Counted from the first letter of the stretch, positions 52,421 through 62,100 are shown. The stretch: DNA of 64,000 bases from Anthocerotibacter panamensis C109 (GCF_018389385.1 NZ_CP062698.1:2483501-2547500); one strand, 5' to 3'. Translations and numbers: made by a program. Notes: a model not told the origin generated them from the sequence alone.

Positions 52421-52633
52421 ATGCTCGTCATTGTCCTCCAGGAACAACTCATTGGGACAGAGGTAATCTGTCGCCACTGTCTGCTCGCAGACCGTCAGGG
52501 TGCCCCTCGTCGTCAGGGTAACCGCCTCTTGTGTGGACAGCCCCTTCCTGTGACAGAGCCAGCTCCTCAATATCGCTGTCGTATGGGTTTCCACCTTGCT
52601 CAGACCACGGACAAGGATTCTGAGGTAAGCTAA
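52421..52633 (+). CDS. Small four-cysteine protein, putative zinc ribbon
   Basis: The 70-residue product has CRHC, LLCG and YRCRMGF, that is, four cysteines arranged as two pairs (CxxC ... C ... C), in the frame ICRHCLLADRQGAPRRQGN. It resembles small uncharacterised metal-binding proteins of cyanobacteria in that layout, but the function is unknown. It lies between rsh and the Tic20-like gene, on the same strand, 24 bases from the latter. It is not supported by a strong ribosome-binding site. Confidence 0.5.
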   Translation: MLVIVLQEQLIGTEVICRHCLLADRQGAPRRQGNRLLCGQPLPVTEPAPQYRCRMGFHLAQTTDKDSEVS

Positions 52634-52657
52634 AAATAATGCTAGGAGATACAGCCT

Positions 52658-53146
52658 ATGTGGCGTGGTGCAAACGGCCCAGCCGACCGAATTTTTTCTG
52701 GCTTAGCCTACCTGGTTCCCCTGGCGAGCACCCTGGGTTATGGGCAGGGTCTTATCAATCAGGTGCCACCCCTACAGCCTGTGCGCGATGTGATTGCACC
52801 TTTTGCCCTACTCCTAGGTGGCAATCCGCTCCTTAGCATTGTAATTTTTATCTTATTGCTCACGCTGGTTATCAATAATCCCCGCGTCAGTCATTTTATT
52901 CGCTATAACGTCATGCAGTCGCTCCTACTCATGGTGATTCTCTGGTTGTTGCAGCTAGTATTTTTCCAGTTTTTCCTCCAAATGTTGGGGGTCTTTGACC
53001 TCTATCAAATGTTTCTGGAGGTGATTAGCAACACTATTTTTCTGGGCATGGCTGGGGTCTGCGGCTTTGGCATTTTCCAGTGTGTGGTGGGACGCTATGC
53101 AGAAATCCCAGCGCTCTCCGATGTTGTCTATACTCAGATTCGCTGA
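52658..53146 (+). CDS. Tic20-family membrane protein
   Basis: The 162-residue protein has four hydrophobic helices (about residues 14-30, 50-72, 85-108, 120-145). Family features are the start MWRGANGPADRIFSGLAYL and NNPRVSHFIRYNVMQSLLL. This is the cyanobacterial homologue of plastid Tic20, a subunit of the inner-envelope protein-import machinery; its role in cyanobacteria is not settled. The next gene starts 11 bases downstream. Confidence 0.88.
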   Translation: MWRGANGPADRIFSGLAYLVPLASTLGYGQGLINQVPPLQPVRDVIAPFALLLGGNPLLSIVIFILLLTLVINNPRVSHFIRYNVMQSLLLMVILWLLQLVFFQFFLQMLGVFDLYQMFLEVISNTIFLGMAGVCGFGIFQCVVGRYAEIPALSDVVYTQIR

Positions 53147-53156
53147 TAGGTTCCCC

Positions 53157-53648
53157 ATGTCTACCGCCCGTCCTGCTGGCAAAGCCCTTGTTCTTTTGGC
53201 TGTGTTCGGTTTGACCCTGAATTTGGTCGCTCAAGGTGAGCGCAAACCCCCTGAGGTCCGCCGTCGCCTCGATGTCATTGTCACAAGGATGAAAGACCTC
53301 CACTTCTGTAAAAGTGGGGGCTGTATATACCGAAATATCCAGTATACTCTGAACCCGGACAAGGCTCGCCCTGGGACGTATGAAGCTTTACTTAAAGCAG
53401 ACATCGAACGGCGCTCCCAAACCTATGACCAAGCTCGTTACCGTTTTTTCTTCCAGGAGAAGACGGGTTGGCAGCTACTGGGGGGCAGTGAGTCCACCGA
53501 TATCAATGAAACGGTCTATGAGCGTGACCGCTACGAGTCCAATAGTGTCTACAACCGCAAGACCAATGCGGGATTGGTATCGGAGCTGCCCACAGGCTAT
53601 AACCAGCTTTACTTTCAGGTTCTCAACAAGGGGCTAGAGCGTCCGTGA
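53157..53648 (+). CDS. Hypothetical exported protein
   Basis: Not recognised. The 163-residue protein has an N-terminal hydrophobic stretch (KALVLLAVFGLTLNLVAQG) typical of a signal peptide, then a soluble domain with MKDLHFCKSGGCIYRNIQY, DIERRSQTYDQARYRFFFQ and a Tyr-rich, Asn-rich second half (ETVYERDRYESNSVYNR). The two Cys (FCKSGGC) may form a disulphide. It lies between tic20 and a hydrolase gene; its stop overlaps the GTG of that gene. The ATG at 53157 is chosen since the longer frame overlaps the Tic20 gene. Confidence 0.65.
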   Translation: MSTARPAGKALVLLAVFGLTLNLVAQGERKPPEVRRRLDVIVTRMKDLHFCKSGGCIYRNIQYTLNPDKARPGTYEALLKADIERRSQTYDQARYRFFFQEKTGWQLLGGSESTDINETVYERDRYESNSVYNRKTNAGLVSELPTGYNQLYFQVLNKGLERP

Positions 53649-54526
53649 ATTTCTGGACCTGGCGTGGTTACAAAATTGCCTATACTGGTGCGGGGAATGA
53701 TGGCCCCCCGCTCGTCCTAATCCATGGTTTTGGGGCTAATCTTGGACACTGGCGCAAGAATATCCCAGACCTCAGCCAGGAGCACCGGGTTTTTGCCCTG
53801 GATCTGCTTGGTTTTGGAGCTTCTGTCAAGCCTGCTGACGGAGTCTATACCTTTGAAACCTGGGGAGAACAGGTAGCCGATTTTATTGCTCAAGTTGTAA
53901 ACGCTCCCGCTCTAGTTGTAGGAAATTCCATTGGAGCCATCGTTGCCCTACAAGCAGCCGTGCTGCGACCCGAACTGGTGCAGGGGATAACCCTAATCAA
54001 CTGTTCCTTACGCCTACTCCACCGCACCAAACGTCAGAGCCTACCCTGGCTACGGCGGGTCGGGGCTCCTGTTCTCCAAAGTCTCCTATCTTGGGAACCC
54101 TTGGGCCGATTTTTCTTTGAGCAACTACGGCAGCCTCAGACGGTCAAGAAGATTTTGCTCCAAGCCTACGGCGACCCAAAAGCAGTTACAGACGAACTGG
54201 TAGATCTTTTGATCGCACCTAGCCTTGATCCGGGAGCTTGGAGCGTTTTTCTGGCCTTCATCCGCTATGACACAGGCCCTCTGGCCGAAGAGCTGCTCCC
54301 CCAACTCACCTGCCCGGTGCAGATCCTCTGGGGAGAACAAGACCCCTGGGAGCCCGTAGCTTTAGGCCGTGAATACACCCGCTTTTCCTGTGTGCGCCAA
54401 TTCGTAGCTCTTCCAGGCGCGGGCCACTGTCCCCAAGATGAAGTCCCGGAACAAATCAATCCTCTGGTGCGTCGATGGCTGGAGGCTTGTTTCAAAGACT
54501 CTGTGGACTCTGTAGCAAGGAATTAA
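53645..54526 (+). CDS. Alpha/beta-fold hydrolase (cyanobacterial/plastid type)
   Basis: The 293-residue alpha/beta hydrolase has HGFGANLGHWRKN (oxyanion region), FALDLLGFGASVKP, the nucleophile elbow GNSIGAIVAL with catalytic Ser, LWGEQDPWEPV with the acid, and GAGHCPQDEVPEQ with the catalytic His. The spacing and sequence recall hydrolases shared by cyanobacteria and chloroplasts, some of which act on pigment or lipid esters. The substrate is unknown. It starts with GTG overlapping the previous stop. Confidence 0.88.
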   Translation: MNFWTWRGYKIAYTGAGNDGPPLVLIHGFGANLGHWRKNIPDLSQEHRVFALDLLGFGASVKPADGVYTFETWGEQVADFIAQVVNAPALVVGNSIGAIVALQAAVLRPELVQGITLINCSLRLLHRTKRQSLPWLRRVGAPVLQSLLSWEPLGRFFFEQLRQPQTVKKILLQAYGDPKAVTDELVDLLIAPSLDPGAWSVFLAFIRYDTGPLAEELLPQLTCPVQILWGEQDPWEPVALGREYTRFSCVRQFVALPGAGHCPQDEVPEQINPLVRRWLEACFKDSVDSVARN

Positions 54527-54958
54527 AGCAAGCTAAGGAGCAATATATGGTATTCTTTTGAAGGAGAAAATCCATACTTTGCTTTTGTTGTCCAATTCTG
54601 GTTTAAGAGTTCCTGAAGGAACCTTGCTAGAAATGGTTGAAGGGAAAAGTTTGTCTAGTTATTCTAGCTTGAGTTATTGCCTAGCCACATCATTTCCTAG
54701 AAAGAAGAGAGAATAAACAATCTAGCTACTTGAGCTTCTTCGGAATAACTGAACAAGAGCGCGGCTTCAATTTAATCTGACTATCGTCAGAGCCCAAAAG
54801 TAGCTTGCTAAAATTCTGACGCACGTTGAATCCACGCTGTGCGGCTAGAGCTCTACCTTAACAAGTGAGATTGACAAAATGTTGATTCTTTATCGTATTG
54901 TTATTCGATTTCTAGAACTAACAGCTCATAGTCCGATGCAAGACATTCCGGTGTTGCC
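54527..54958. other. AT-rich gene-free stretch before the exopolysaccharide locus
   Basis: No gene is supported. TTGACA at 54871-54876 with AT-rich hexamers ~15-20 bases on (TATCGT, TATTGT) may be the promoter of the following operon, though spacing is not ideal. GC drops sharply here and remains low to the window end, marking the boundary of an apparently acquired block. Confidence 0.4.
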
Positions 54959-56275
54959 ATGAAGATATTCCATAAAACAGTTGATACTGGAACTATAGAA
55001 AGGAATAACCTACAAAAGATCGTTGCCAACACAATCTGGCTTTTCTCGGATCGCATCCTGCGCATGATTGCTAGTGTTTTGGTGGGAGTTTGGATCGCTC
55101 GTTATTTGGGCACTCGAAATTTTGGCCTATTTAGCTATGCTTCTGCTTTTGTAGCCCTCTTCAGTACCTTTGCATCCTTAGGTCTTGAGAGCATTGTTGT
55201 AAGAGATATTGTTCGTTACCCTAATCTAAAAAATGAAATCCTAGGTACTGCTTTCGTTCTTAGGTTCATAGGTGGAGTATTAACTTTATTATCGTCAGTT
55301 ATTGCTATTAGTTTAATGCGCGGTAACGATACACTCGCGATATTTCTGGTAGCACTTATAGCAGCAAGTTCAATATTTCAAGCTTTTGATACGATTGATT
55401 TTTGGTTTCAATCTCAGGTATGTTCGAAGAAAACACTTATCGCTAAAAACACCGCATTTTTATTTGTAGCCGTGGGTAAAGTTTTTTTGATACAGATACA
55501 AGCGCCACTTCTGGTTTTTGGATGGTTAAGCTTAGTTGAGACGATACTAGCAGCCATAGGTCTTGTTATTGTCTATTGTGTCGATGGGAGCTCACCAATG
55601 GATTGGTGTGTGAGCAAATCTCGAATGCGCCAGCTACTTCGAGATAGTTGGCCTATTGCTTTGTCTGGATTAGCTATCATGATTTACATGAGAATAGACC
55701 AACTCATGTTAGGGCATTTTTTGGGCGATAGAGCCGTAGGAATTTATTCGGCAGCGATTCGCATTTCAGAAGTTTTCTATTTTATCCCAACAGCAATCGT
55801 ATCTTCGATCTTTCCTTCCATTATTGAGGTCAGGCAACGAGATAAGGATGAGTACTATGAGCGCTTGAAAAAACTTTTCACAAGCATGGTCTGGCTAGCT
55901 ATTGCTGTGTCTATTATATTAACTATCTTTGGGAACTCAATTGTCATTCTCCTGTTCGGTGACTCTTATAGTGGTTCTACTCCTATTCTACTAATCCATG
56001 TATGGTCCTCAGTTTTTGTGTTTTTAGGAGTTTCGCAAGGACCATGGAATGTAGCGGAAAATTTAACGAAACTCTCGCTTCAACGAGCAATAATTGGAGC
56101 TTTAATAAATGTAGGATTGAATCTTATACTAATACCAACATTAGGAGGAATAGGTGCAGCAATAGCGACATTAATTTCCTATTCAGTTTCTGCTTTCTTT
56201 GCTAACGTATTAGATATCAGGACAAGGAGAATTTTTTATCTTCAGCTACGATCAATATTTTTACTAGGATTTTAA
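54959..56275 (+). CDS. Polysaccharide flippase (Wzx/MATE-like, polysaccharide biosynthesis family)
   Basis: The 438-residue membrane protein has about 12-14 TM helices. It shows the family start NTIWLFSDRILRMIASVLVGVWIARYLG, YASAFVALFSTFASLGLE and GIYSAAIRISEVFYFIP. It should flip lipid-linked sugar repeat units across the inner membrane for a Wzy-dependent polymer. It is the first gene of a colinear group of polysaccharide genes on the plus strand. The C-terminal region is AT-rich. Confidence 0.9.
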   Translation: MKIFHKTVDTGTIERNNLQKIVANTIWLFSDRILRMIASVLVGVWIARYLGTRNFGLFSYASAFVALFSTFASLGLESIVVRDIVRYPNLKNEILGTAFVLRFIGGVLTLLSSVIAISLMRGNDTLAIFLVALIAASSIFQAFDTIDFWFQSQVCSKKTLIAKNTAFLFVAVGKVFLIQIQAPLLVFGWLSLVETILAAIGLVIVYCVDGSSPMDWCVSKSRMRQLLRDSWPIALSGLAIMIYMRIDQLMLGHFLGDRAVGIYSAAIRISEVFYFIPTAIVSSIFPSIIEVRQRDKDEYYERLKKLFTSMVWLAIAVSIILTIFGNSIVILLFGDSYSGSTPILLIHVWSSVFVFLGVSQGPWNVAENLTKLSLQRAIIGALINVGLNLILIPTLGGIGAAIATLISYSVSAFFANVLDIRTRRIFYLQLRSIFLLGF

Positions 56276-56286
56276 AGGAGCTGAAA

Positions 56287-57015
56287 ATGGGTGTTATGAT
56301 AGATAGTCTGAAGGCAATCTTACCGGATTCAGTTAAGAAATTTATGACTCATCTAAAATTTGAATATCTAAATGATTTCTCGGTAAAGTCTTATGCTCAG
56401 GAAGGCGAAGATATTATCCTGAAAAGAGTTTTTGATGGCTTTAGTAGTGGTTTCTACATAGATGTTGGAGCTCATCATCCGAGACGTTTCTCAAATACCT
56501 ACTTATTTTATAAGAAGGGTTGGTCTGGAATAAACATTGATGCTATGCCAGGGAGTATGAAAAGGTTTAATAGGCAAAGACCTCGAGACATCAATTTAGA
56601 GATAGCAATTGCAAGAGAAATGAAATCGATGACATATTATATCTTTAATGAACCAGCTTTGAATTCCTTCGATCGTGATTTATCTTTACAGCGAGAAAAT
56701 GAAAAATATCGAATAGTAGAGACGCGTGACATCGTTACTCAAAGATTACATGATGTACTCATAAAGTACCTGCCCAAAAATCAGAAAATAAATTTTCTTT
56801 CCATAGATGTTGAAGGTTTAGATTTAGAAGTTCTTATGTCTAATGATTGGCAAAAATTCAGACCTGCATATGTTTTAGTTGAGTCTCTAAATATCATTTT
56901 TAATGAAATAAGATCCAATCCAACGTTCGAATTAATGCAGATGAATGGCTATGAGTTGTACGCAAAAACAGGTAACACACTGATATATAAAAATACTCAA
57001 AATCAACTTAGCTAA
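56287..57015 (+). CDS. FkbM-family SAM-dependent methyltransferase
   Basis: The 242-residue enzyme has the family's SAM-binding start FYIDVGAHHPRRFSNTYLF, the GWSGINIDAMPGSM loop and INFLSIDVEGLDLEVL. Such enzymes methylate sugar residues in cell-surface polysaccharides. AAGGAG precedes the ATG at 56287. It follows the flippase by 11 bases in the same operon. Confidence 0.9.
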   Translation: MGVMIDSLKAILPDSVKKFMTHLKFEYLNDFSVKSYAQEGEDIILKRVFDGFSSGFYIDVGAHHPRRFSNTYLFYKKGWSGINIDAMPGSMKRFNRQRPRDINLEIAIAREMKSMTYYIFNEPALNSFDRDLSLQRENEKYRIVETRDIVTQRLHDVLIKYLPKNQKINFLSIDVEGLDLEVLMSNDWQKFRPAYVLVESLNIIFNEIRSNPTFELMQMNGYELYAKTGNTLIYKNTQNQLS

Positions 57016-57092
57016 AAAACTATAGTCACAGAAATTTTAAAAATACTCTTTAAATTACCTACAAAAGTAAATAAATTTAGGAGTGCGACCAA

Positions 57093-58004
57093 ATGTTGAA
57101 GAAACAACTGAAAACACCTATCATTTTCTTGATCTTTAACAGACCTGATACTACAGCTCAAGTTTTTGAAGAGATTGCTAAATCAAAGCCTTCAACTCTC
57201 TTAGTTATAGCTGATGGGCCTCGTGCAGGATATGCAGGTGAAGAAGAAAGATGCGCTATAACTAGAAGTATAATTGATAAAGTAAACTGGAGTTGCACAG
57301 TATTTAAAAACTACTCTAATATAAATTTAGGTTGTAAAGGAAGAGTTTCATCAGGATTAAATTGGGCTTTTGAGAAAGTAGATGAAGCAATTATTCTTGA
57401 GGATGACTGTTTGCCAGATCAATCTTTTTTCGAATTTTGTGAAGAGCTTCTTAACAAGTACCGCTATGATAAACGCATAATGTCTATTTCAGGAAATAAT
57501 TTTCAATTTGGTCGCTCTGTTACCACAGACAGCTATTACTTCTCACACTATCCTCACATATGGGGCTGGGCAACATGGAAAAGAGCGTGGCAACTTTACG
57601 ACTTAGATATGAAGCATTGGCCTAAGGTCCAGGAATATTTACTAAAAGGTATGGTTTTGAATTCTGCTGCAAAAAAATCTTGGCTGAGGATCTTTAATGC
57701 TACCTACAATGGCAAGATAGATACGTGGGACTATCAATGGGTTTATAGCTCTTGGCTGCAAAACGGATTGTCTATTTTACCTTCTACCACTCTTGTTACA
57801 AACCTTGGATTTGGAAAAGGAGCAACACATACTACAACCATTACACCATTCGCAAATATGCAAACAAAACCAATGGATTTTCCCCTTCGCCATCCAGAAT
57901 ATTTTTTGCGGAACACCAAAGCAGATGAATGGTTTCAGAATACACACCTTTCTCCAAATATTGCTACTCGGATTTGGAAAAAAATTAATTCATTGAAAGG
58001 CTAG
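57093..58004 (+). CDS. Glycosyltransferase (HlpA-like/GT-A fold)
   Basis: The 303-residue protein starts with PIIFLIFNRPDTTAQVFEEI. It has the GT-A-like acidic centre AIILEDDCLPDQSFFEFC and HIWGWATWKRAWQLYD, common in the so-called hemolytic protein HlpA-like glycosyltransferases. The acceptor and donor are unknown. Its stop codon TAG lies inside the CTAG target duplication of the IS5-type element that follows, so the insertion left this gene's end intact. AGGAG precedes the ATG. Confidence 0.85.
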   Translation: MLKKQLKTPIIFLIFNRPDTTAQVFEEIAKSKPSTLLVIADGPRAGYAGEEERCAITRSIIDKVNWSCTVFKNYSNINLGCKGRVSSGLNWAFEKVDEAIILEDDCLPDQSFFEFCEELLNKYRYDKRIMSISGNNFQFGRSVTTDSYYFSHYPHIWGWATWKRAWQLYDLDMKHWPKVQEYLLKGMVLNSAAKKSWLRIFNATYNGKIDTWDYQWVYSSWLQNGLSILPSTTLVTNLGFGKGATHTTTITPFANMQTKPMDFPLRHPEYFLRNTKADEWFQNTHLSPNIATRIWKKINSLKG

Positions 58005-58063
58005 GGCGTGTTATCAATTAGTTAAGCTAGAGACAATAGAACAGGGAACTAACAGGATCGACG

Positions 58064-58441
58064 ATGACGACTCGACGCTATGCGCTGCGCGATGACCAGT
58101 GGGAACGGATCAAAGACCTGCTTCCCGGACGCGATGGCTATGTAGGGGTGACTGCAAAAGACAATCGATTGTTTGTGGAAGCGGTACTCTACCGCTATCG
58201 AGCCGGTATTCCGTGGCGCGACCTGCCAGAGCGCTTTGGAGATTTCCGTGTGGTTCATACCCGCTTCAGTCGGTGGTCAAAAACGGGGGTGTGGGAACGT
58301 ATGTTTCAACATCTAGCTGAGGATGCTGATAACGAATACGCCATGATCGATGCCACGATGGTCCGCGCCCACCAACACAGTGCGGGTGCAAAGGGGGGGA
58401 GCCAGAGGCAGAAGCGATTGGTCGCAGCAAAGGTGGATTGA
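58064..58441 (+). CDS. IS5-family transposase, N-terminal frame
   Basis: The 125-residue frame contains the helix-turn-helix start (RRYALRDDQWERIKDLLPGR), the NRLFVEAVLYRYRAGIPWRDLPERFG region and the first catalytic Asp in AMIDATMVRAHQHS. It runs on past the slippery site to a stop at 58441. The full enzyme needs a -1 shift at AAGGGGGGGA (58391-58400), after which reading continues in the second frame. Programmed frameshifting is known for this IS group. Confidence 0.9.
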   Translation: MTTRRYALRDDQWERIKDLLPGRDGYVGVTAKDNRLFVEAVLYRYRAGIPWRDLPERFGDFRVVHTRFSRWSKTGVWERMFQHLAEDADNEYAMIDATMVRAHQHSAGAKGGSQRQKRLVAAKVD

Positions 58442-58827
58442 GTACCAAGATTCATGCCACCACCGATGCCTTGGGCAATCCCTTAGGCTTTCACCTGACT
58501 GCAGGACAAGCCTGCGATTTGGATGGAGCCGACGAATTGCTGCCAGATTTGGTGGCAGATACCGTGCTTGCTGATAAAGCCTACGATGCAGATAAGCGGG
58601 TGATTGAATCGCTCCACGCTCAAGGGAAAACGGCAGTGATTCCGCCCAAACGTAACCGCACGACCCCACATGAGTATGACAAAGAGTTGTACAAAGCTCG
58701 ACATCTGATTGAGAACTTCTTTGCCAAACTCAAGCAATATCGGGCAATTGCCACCCGCTATGACAAACGAGCAGCCAACTTTTTAGGGGCAATTTACCTG
58801 GCTGCTTCTGTCATCTGGCTTAATTGA
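58399..58827 (+). CDS. IS5-family transposase, C-terminal frame
   Basis: From the G7 slip site the second frame reads EPEAEAIGRSKGG-LSTKIHATTDALGNPLGFHLT. It carries the second catalytic Asp in VLADKAYDAD and the catalytic Glu in YKARHLIENFFAKLKQYR. The combined DDE protein is about 250 residues, normal for this group. Translation from the TTG at 58438 alone would lack the first Asp, so only the frameshift product should be active. Confidence 0.88.
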   Translation, partial: EPEAEAIGRSKGGLSTKIHATTDALGNPLGFHLTAGQACDLDGADELLPDLVADTVLADKAYDADKRVIESLHAQGKTAVIPPKRNRTTPHEYDKELYKARHLIENFFAKLKQYRAIATRYDKRAANFLGAIYLAASVIWLN

Positions 58828-58840
58828 TGACACGCCCTAG

Positions 58841-59031
58841 ATTTTATAATGTTTATTTAAAATCTTTAATTACTCTTCTGTTTATAATAAACTAACTCTA
58901 TCACACAAAAAATCCATCAAATGCCTACATAATAATTTTGCCCAATAGCTTTATTTTCACTTAATAGAATAACAAGACATTTTTTTCGTAGCTAAGGACA
59001 AAGAAGCTAAAAAGCAGATTGCAAGAAAGCA
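58841..59031. other. AT-rich gap after the IS element
   Basis: No gene or clear signal is seen. This was probably contiguous with the end of the preceding glycosyltransferase gene before the IS inserted. Confidence 0.4.
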
Positions 59032-60129
59032 ATGATTAAGTTAGCCTATGATTATCAAATTTTTTTACGGCAACAGTATGGAGGGATATCCAGATATTTA
59101 TGTGAAGTTGCAGCACGAATTGCAAAAGATAAAAATTACAATACTAGAGTAGTAGCTTTAGCCTATATAAATAACTATTTGAGCGATTGCCCTTCTAGCC
59201 TCACGTTAGGCAGGCATATTCCGAAAGTACCTAAGTCGTATAAAGTTTTATCTAAAATAAATACTGAGGGCTCAAAGCTGATTTTTAGAAGTATGAAACC
59301 TGATATTATTCATGAAACATATTACTCACCTAATCGCCTTGCCCCGAAAAAAAGTAAGGTGATTATAACAGTTCATGACATGATACACGAAAAATTTATC
59401 AATTATTTTCCATTAGATCGCGATAATACGGTTCAGGTGAAGGCCAAAGCTCTGCATAGGGCTGATCACATAATTGCTGTATCACAAAATACAAAGAAAG
59501 ATGTAGTAGAAATCTTAGGTATTGATCCACAAAAAATCTCAGTTATTTATCATGGGCATATGCTAAAAAATACCCCTAAACCAAGCTACGATACTCGTTT
59601 TCCTTACATTCTTTATGTAGGAGAACGCAAAACGTACAAAAATTTTGCAAGTCTATTAAAAGCCTTTTCAAATGATCGTTTGCTTAAGAATGATTTTAAG
59701 ATAGTTTGTTTTGGAGGAGGTCCATTTTCAAAGGCAGAAATAGCTATGCTTCAGGACAACACTCTTGATGAGAAAAGTGTAATACAGATTTCAGGAGATG
59801 ATGGGAAGCTAGCTGCTTACTATGCAAATGCGTCTGCATTTATATACCCTTCCTTCTATGAAGGTTTTGGTATTCCCCCGCTAGAAGCTATGGAACAGCA
59901 GTGTCCAGTGGTATGTAGCAACGCAAGCTCCATACCAGAAATAGTAGGTAATGCTGGAGAATACTTTAATCCTTATGAACTTGATAGTATTACAACAGCA
60001 TTAAAGCTTGTTCTTTATTCAAAGACAAGACAGATAGAATTGATTGAGGCTGGGTGTAAACGAGTTAAGCATTTCACATGGGATAAATGTGCTAAGGAAA
60101 CGATGAAACTTTATCAATCGCTTTTATAA
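59032..60129 (+). CDS. Glycosyltransferase family 4-type
   Basis: The 365-residue GT-B enzyme has an N-terminal acceptor domain (YGGISRYLCEVAARIA) and a C-terminal donor domain with YVGERKTYKNFASLLKAF and PSFYEGFGIPPLEAMEQQCPV, the 'EGFGLP.LEAMA.G.PV' signature with its conserved Glu. It adds a sugar to the repeat unit; specificity is unknown. It is very similar in layout to the gene at 61003, suggesting two linked steps. Confidence 0.92.
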   Translation: MIKLAYDYQIFLRQQYGGISRYLCEVAARIAKDKNYNTRVVALAYINNYLSDCPSSLTLGRHIPKVPKSYKVLSKINTEGSKLIFRSMKPDIIHETYYSPNRLAPKKSKVIITVHDMIHEKFINYFPLDRDNTVQVKAKALHRADHIIAVSQNTKKDVVEILGIDPQKISVIYHGHMLKNTPKPSYDTRFPYILYVGERKTYKNFASLLKAFSNDRLLKNDFKIVCFGGGPFSKAEIAMLQDNTLDEKSVIQISGDDGKLAAYYANASAFIYPSFYEGFGIPPLEAMEQQCPVVCSNASSIPEIVGNAGEYFNPYELDSITTALKLVLYSKTRQIELIEAGCKRVKHFTWDKCAKETMKLYQSLL

Positions 60130-60228
60130 CTTATCAGAAATTTAAGGTGTACTCAAAAATAGGCCATCGATTTGAGTTAAGAAAAAACATTATGATATTT
60201 TTGAATAAGTGTATAGATAGAAATTTTT

Positions 60229-60999
60229 ATGGATAATTCCTTAAAGCTTAGTATTATAACCGTAACTTTTAACTCTGTTAAAACTTTAGAGAATACTATC
60301 CAAAGTGTAATTGCTCAAGGCTATCCAAACACCGAATATATAATTATTGACGGTGGCTCTACAGACGGTACTCTGGAAATTATAGAGCAGTACAAAAATT
60401 ATCTTACTTGCTGGCTTTCTGAGCCTGACGAAGGAATATACGATGCAATGAATAAAGGCATAAAGATATCTTCAGGGGAAGTAATTGGCATCATTAATTC
60501 TGACGATTATTATACAGAAGGAGCATTTCAAAAATTGGTTAGTGTTTTTCAAAACATGCCAGAAACTGATGTTCTCTATGCAAATATACTATATGAAATT
60601 CCTAACTCTACTGCCTTTATCGCTAAATCCAGATACCCATTGAAGCGCTCTGATTTTTATTGTATGCCAATTTTACATCCAACTGTTTTTGTCCGATCTA
60701 GCTGTTATAAGAAGTACGGGAAATTTAACATTAAATATAAGCTTTCGGCAGATCACGAGTTGATGTTACGTTTACTAGAAGGCTCTGCAAATTTTTACTA
60801 CCTAAACGAAACTTTAGCTTACATGCGGGCAGGAGGAGTAAGTTATAACAACCTTCTTAAGGGTTTATCAGAGATCAAGGAAATTCTTACACAGAGAGAA
60901 ACAACTGCCTATACCTATTTGCGGTTTACATTACTCTACTTCAAGTGTTTTATATATTCATACTACCGGAACTTAAATCAAAACAAGTTAGGGTTTTGA
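60229..60999 (+). CDS. Glycosyltransferase family 2
   Basis: The 256-residue GT-A enzyme starts KLSIITVTFNSVKTLENTI. It has the IIDGGSTDGTLEII nucleotide-binding motif, the SGEVIGIINSDDYY DxD metal site, and a C-terminal region with SADHELMLRL. This is the subgroup found in exopolysaccharide clusters (WcaA-like). It ends three bases before the next gene. Confidence 0.92.
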   Translation: MDNSLKLSIITVTFNSVKTLENTIQSVIAQGYPNTEYIIIDGGSTDGTLEIIEQYKNYLTCWLSEPDEGIYDAMNKGIKISSGEVIGIINSDDYYTEGAFQKLVSVFQNMPETDVLYANILYEIPNSTAFIAKSRYPLKRSDFYCMPILHPTVFVRSSCYKKYGKFNIKYKLSADHELMLRLLEGSANFYYLNETLAYMRAGGVSYNNLLKGLSEIKEILTQRETTAYTYLRFTLLYFKCFIYSYYRNLNQNKLGF

Positions 61000-61002
61000 A
61001 GA

Positions 61003-62100
61003 GTGCGCAAACTAATTATAAATGGTTCATTCTTAAGGCGGCGCATTACTGGTGGACAACGCTATGCACGCGAGATTACAGCCTGTTTACTTCATAACTT
61101 TGATGATGTAGCTGTATCTTGGTCTGACCCAACGCACCCTGAAATTCCATCAGACCGTATCCATTACGTACCTAAAAGCGCAGGTACAAGGGTATTAGGT
61201 TCTCGCTTTTGGAATCAGTTTGACTTGGTTCGCAGCCTTCGTTCTAATGTACTTTGGAGTCCTGAGAATATTGGGCCTTTAGGGGTAAAAAACCACGCAG
61301 TAACTGTGCTTGATTTATCAGCCCTAGAGCATCCTGAGTGGTTTAACCCAGAATTTGCTGCCATGTATAGCTTCTATTTGCCGTTGCTTGTTCGTCAGGC
61401 CAAAATTATTTTCACGATCTCCCAGTACTGCCGTAACCGCATTTTAGATCGCTTTTCTCTTCCAGAAGAAAAGGTTGTAGTCTCTCCATGTGCTGTTAGC
61501 CAAAGATTTCAACCTGCAGCAGATCAAGAAGTAGTAGAGGTCAGAAGGCGATATAGTTTACCTGAATCATATATTCTTTCTTTAGGTTCACTAGAACCAC
61601 GAAAAAATTTGGTGAATCTTTTTAAAGCCTGGGCACTGCTACCAAATAAAATTACTCGAGATATCGGTCTAGTTATAGCTGGCGAGCGGGGAGCTGCTTT
61701 TGCTCAGCCGAACTATACCTCTTTGCTAGGTCAATTGAACAATGTCACTTTTACAGGTTATTTTCCTGATAAAGATCTTCCTATCCTATATAGTGGTGCT
61801 CTCGGGCTTGTATATCCCTCACTCTACGAAGGTTTTGGCTTACCTCCATTAGAAGCAATGGCTTGTGGCACACCGGTAATTACTTGTAATAACTCATCTC
61901 TCCCTGAGGTAGTAGGTCAAGGTGCTTTGTTTGTTGATCCTTTGAATTCAGGTTCGATAGCCGAGGCTATCGAAAATCTAATCTTAGATCAGAAGTTAGC
62001 AGCAGAGCTATCTGCATATGGCTTAAAGCGAACTCAAATGTTTAGCTGGGATATATCAGCAAATGTTATTCATAGAAAAATATGTGACTGCTTTAACTAA
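61003..62100 (+). CDS. Glycosyltransferase family 4-type
   Basis: The 365-residue enzyme has an acceptor domain with [19 protein letters not shown], and the donor signature [22 protein letters not shown], with [18 protein letters not shown]. The frame starts with GTG at 61003, three bases after the GT2 stop. Its GC is higher than its direct neighbours', so it may have joined the cluster separately. Confidence 0.92.
   Translation: MRKLIINGSFLRRRITGGQRYAREITACLLHNFDDVAVSWSDPTHPEIPSDRIHYVPKSAGTRVLGSRFWNQFDLVRSLRSNVLWSPENIGPLGVKNHAVTVLDLSALEHPEWFNPEFAAMYSFYLPLLVRQAKIIFTISQYCRNRILDRFSLPEEKVVVSPCAVSQRFQPAADQEVVEVRRRYSLPESYILSLGSLEPRKNLVNLFKAWALLPNKITRDIGLVIAGERGAAFAQPNYTSLLGQLNNVTFTGYFPDKDLPILYSGALGLVYPSLYEGFGLPPLEAMACGTPVITCNNSSLPEVVGQGALFVDPLNSGSIAEAIENLILDQKLAAELSAYGLKRTQMFSWDISANVIHRKICDCFN

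Larger units (their letters stand above)
58005..58836 (+). mobile_element. IS5-family insertion sequence (IS427-like group)
   Basis: An 832-bp element bounded by CTAG on each side (58001-58004 and 58837-58840). Terminal repeats: GGGCGTGTTATCAATTA at the left, and the right end reads, in reverse, GGGCGTGTCATCAATTA. It encodes a two-frame DDE transposase. No stop or deletion disrupts either frame, so it looks recent and possibly active. Confidence 0.93.
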
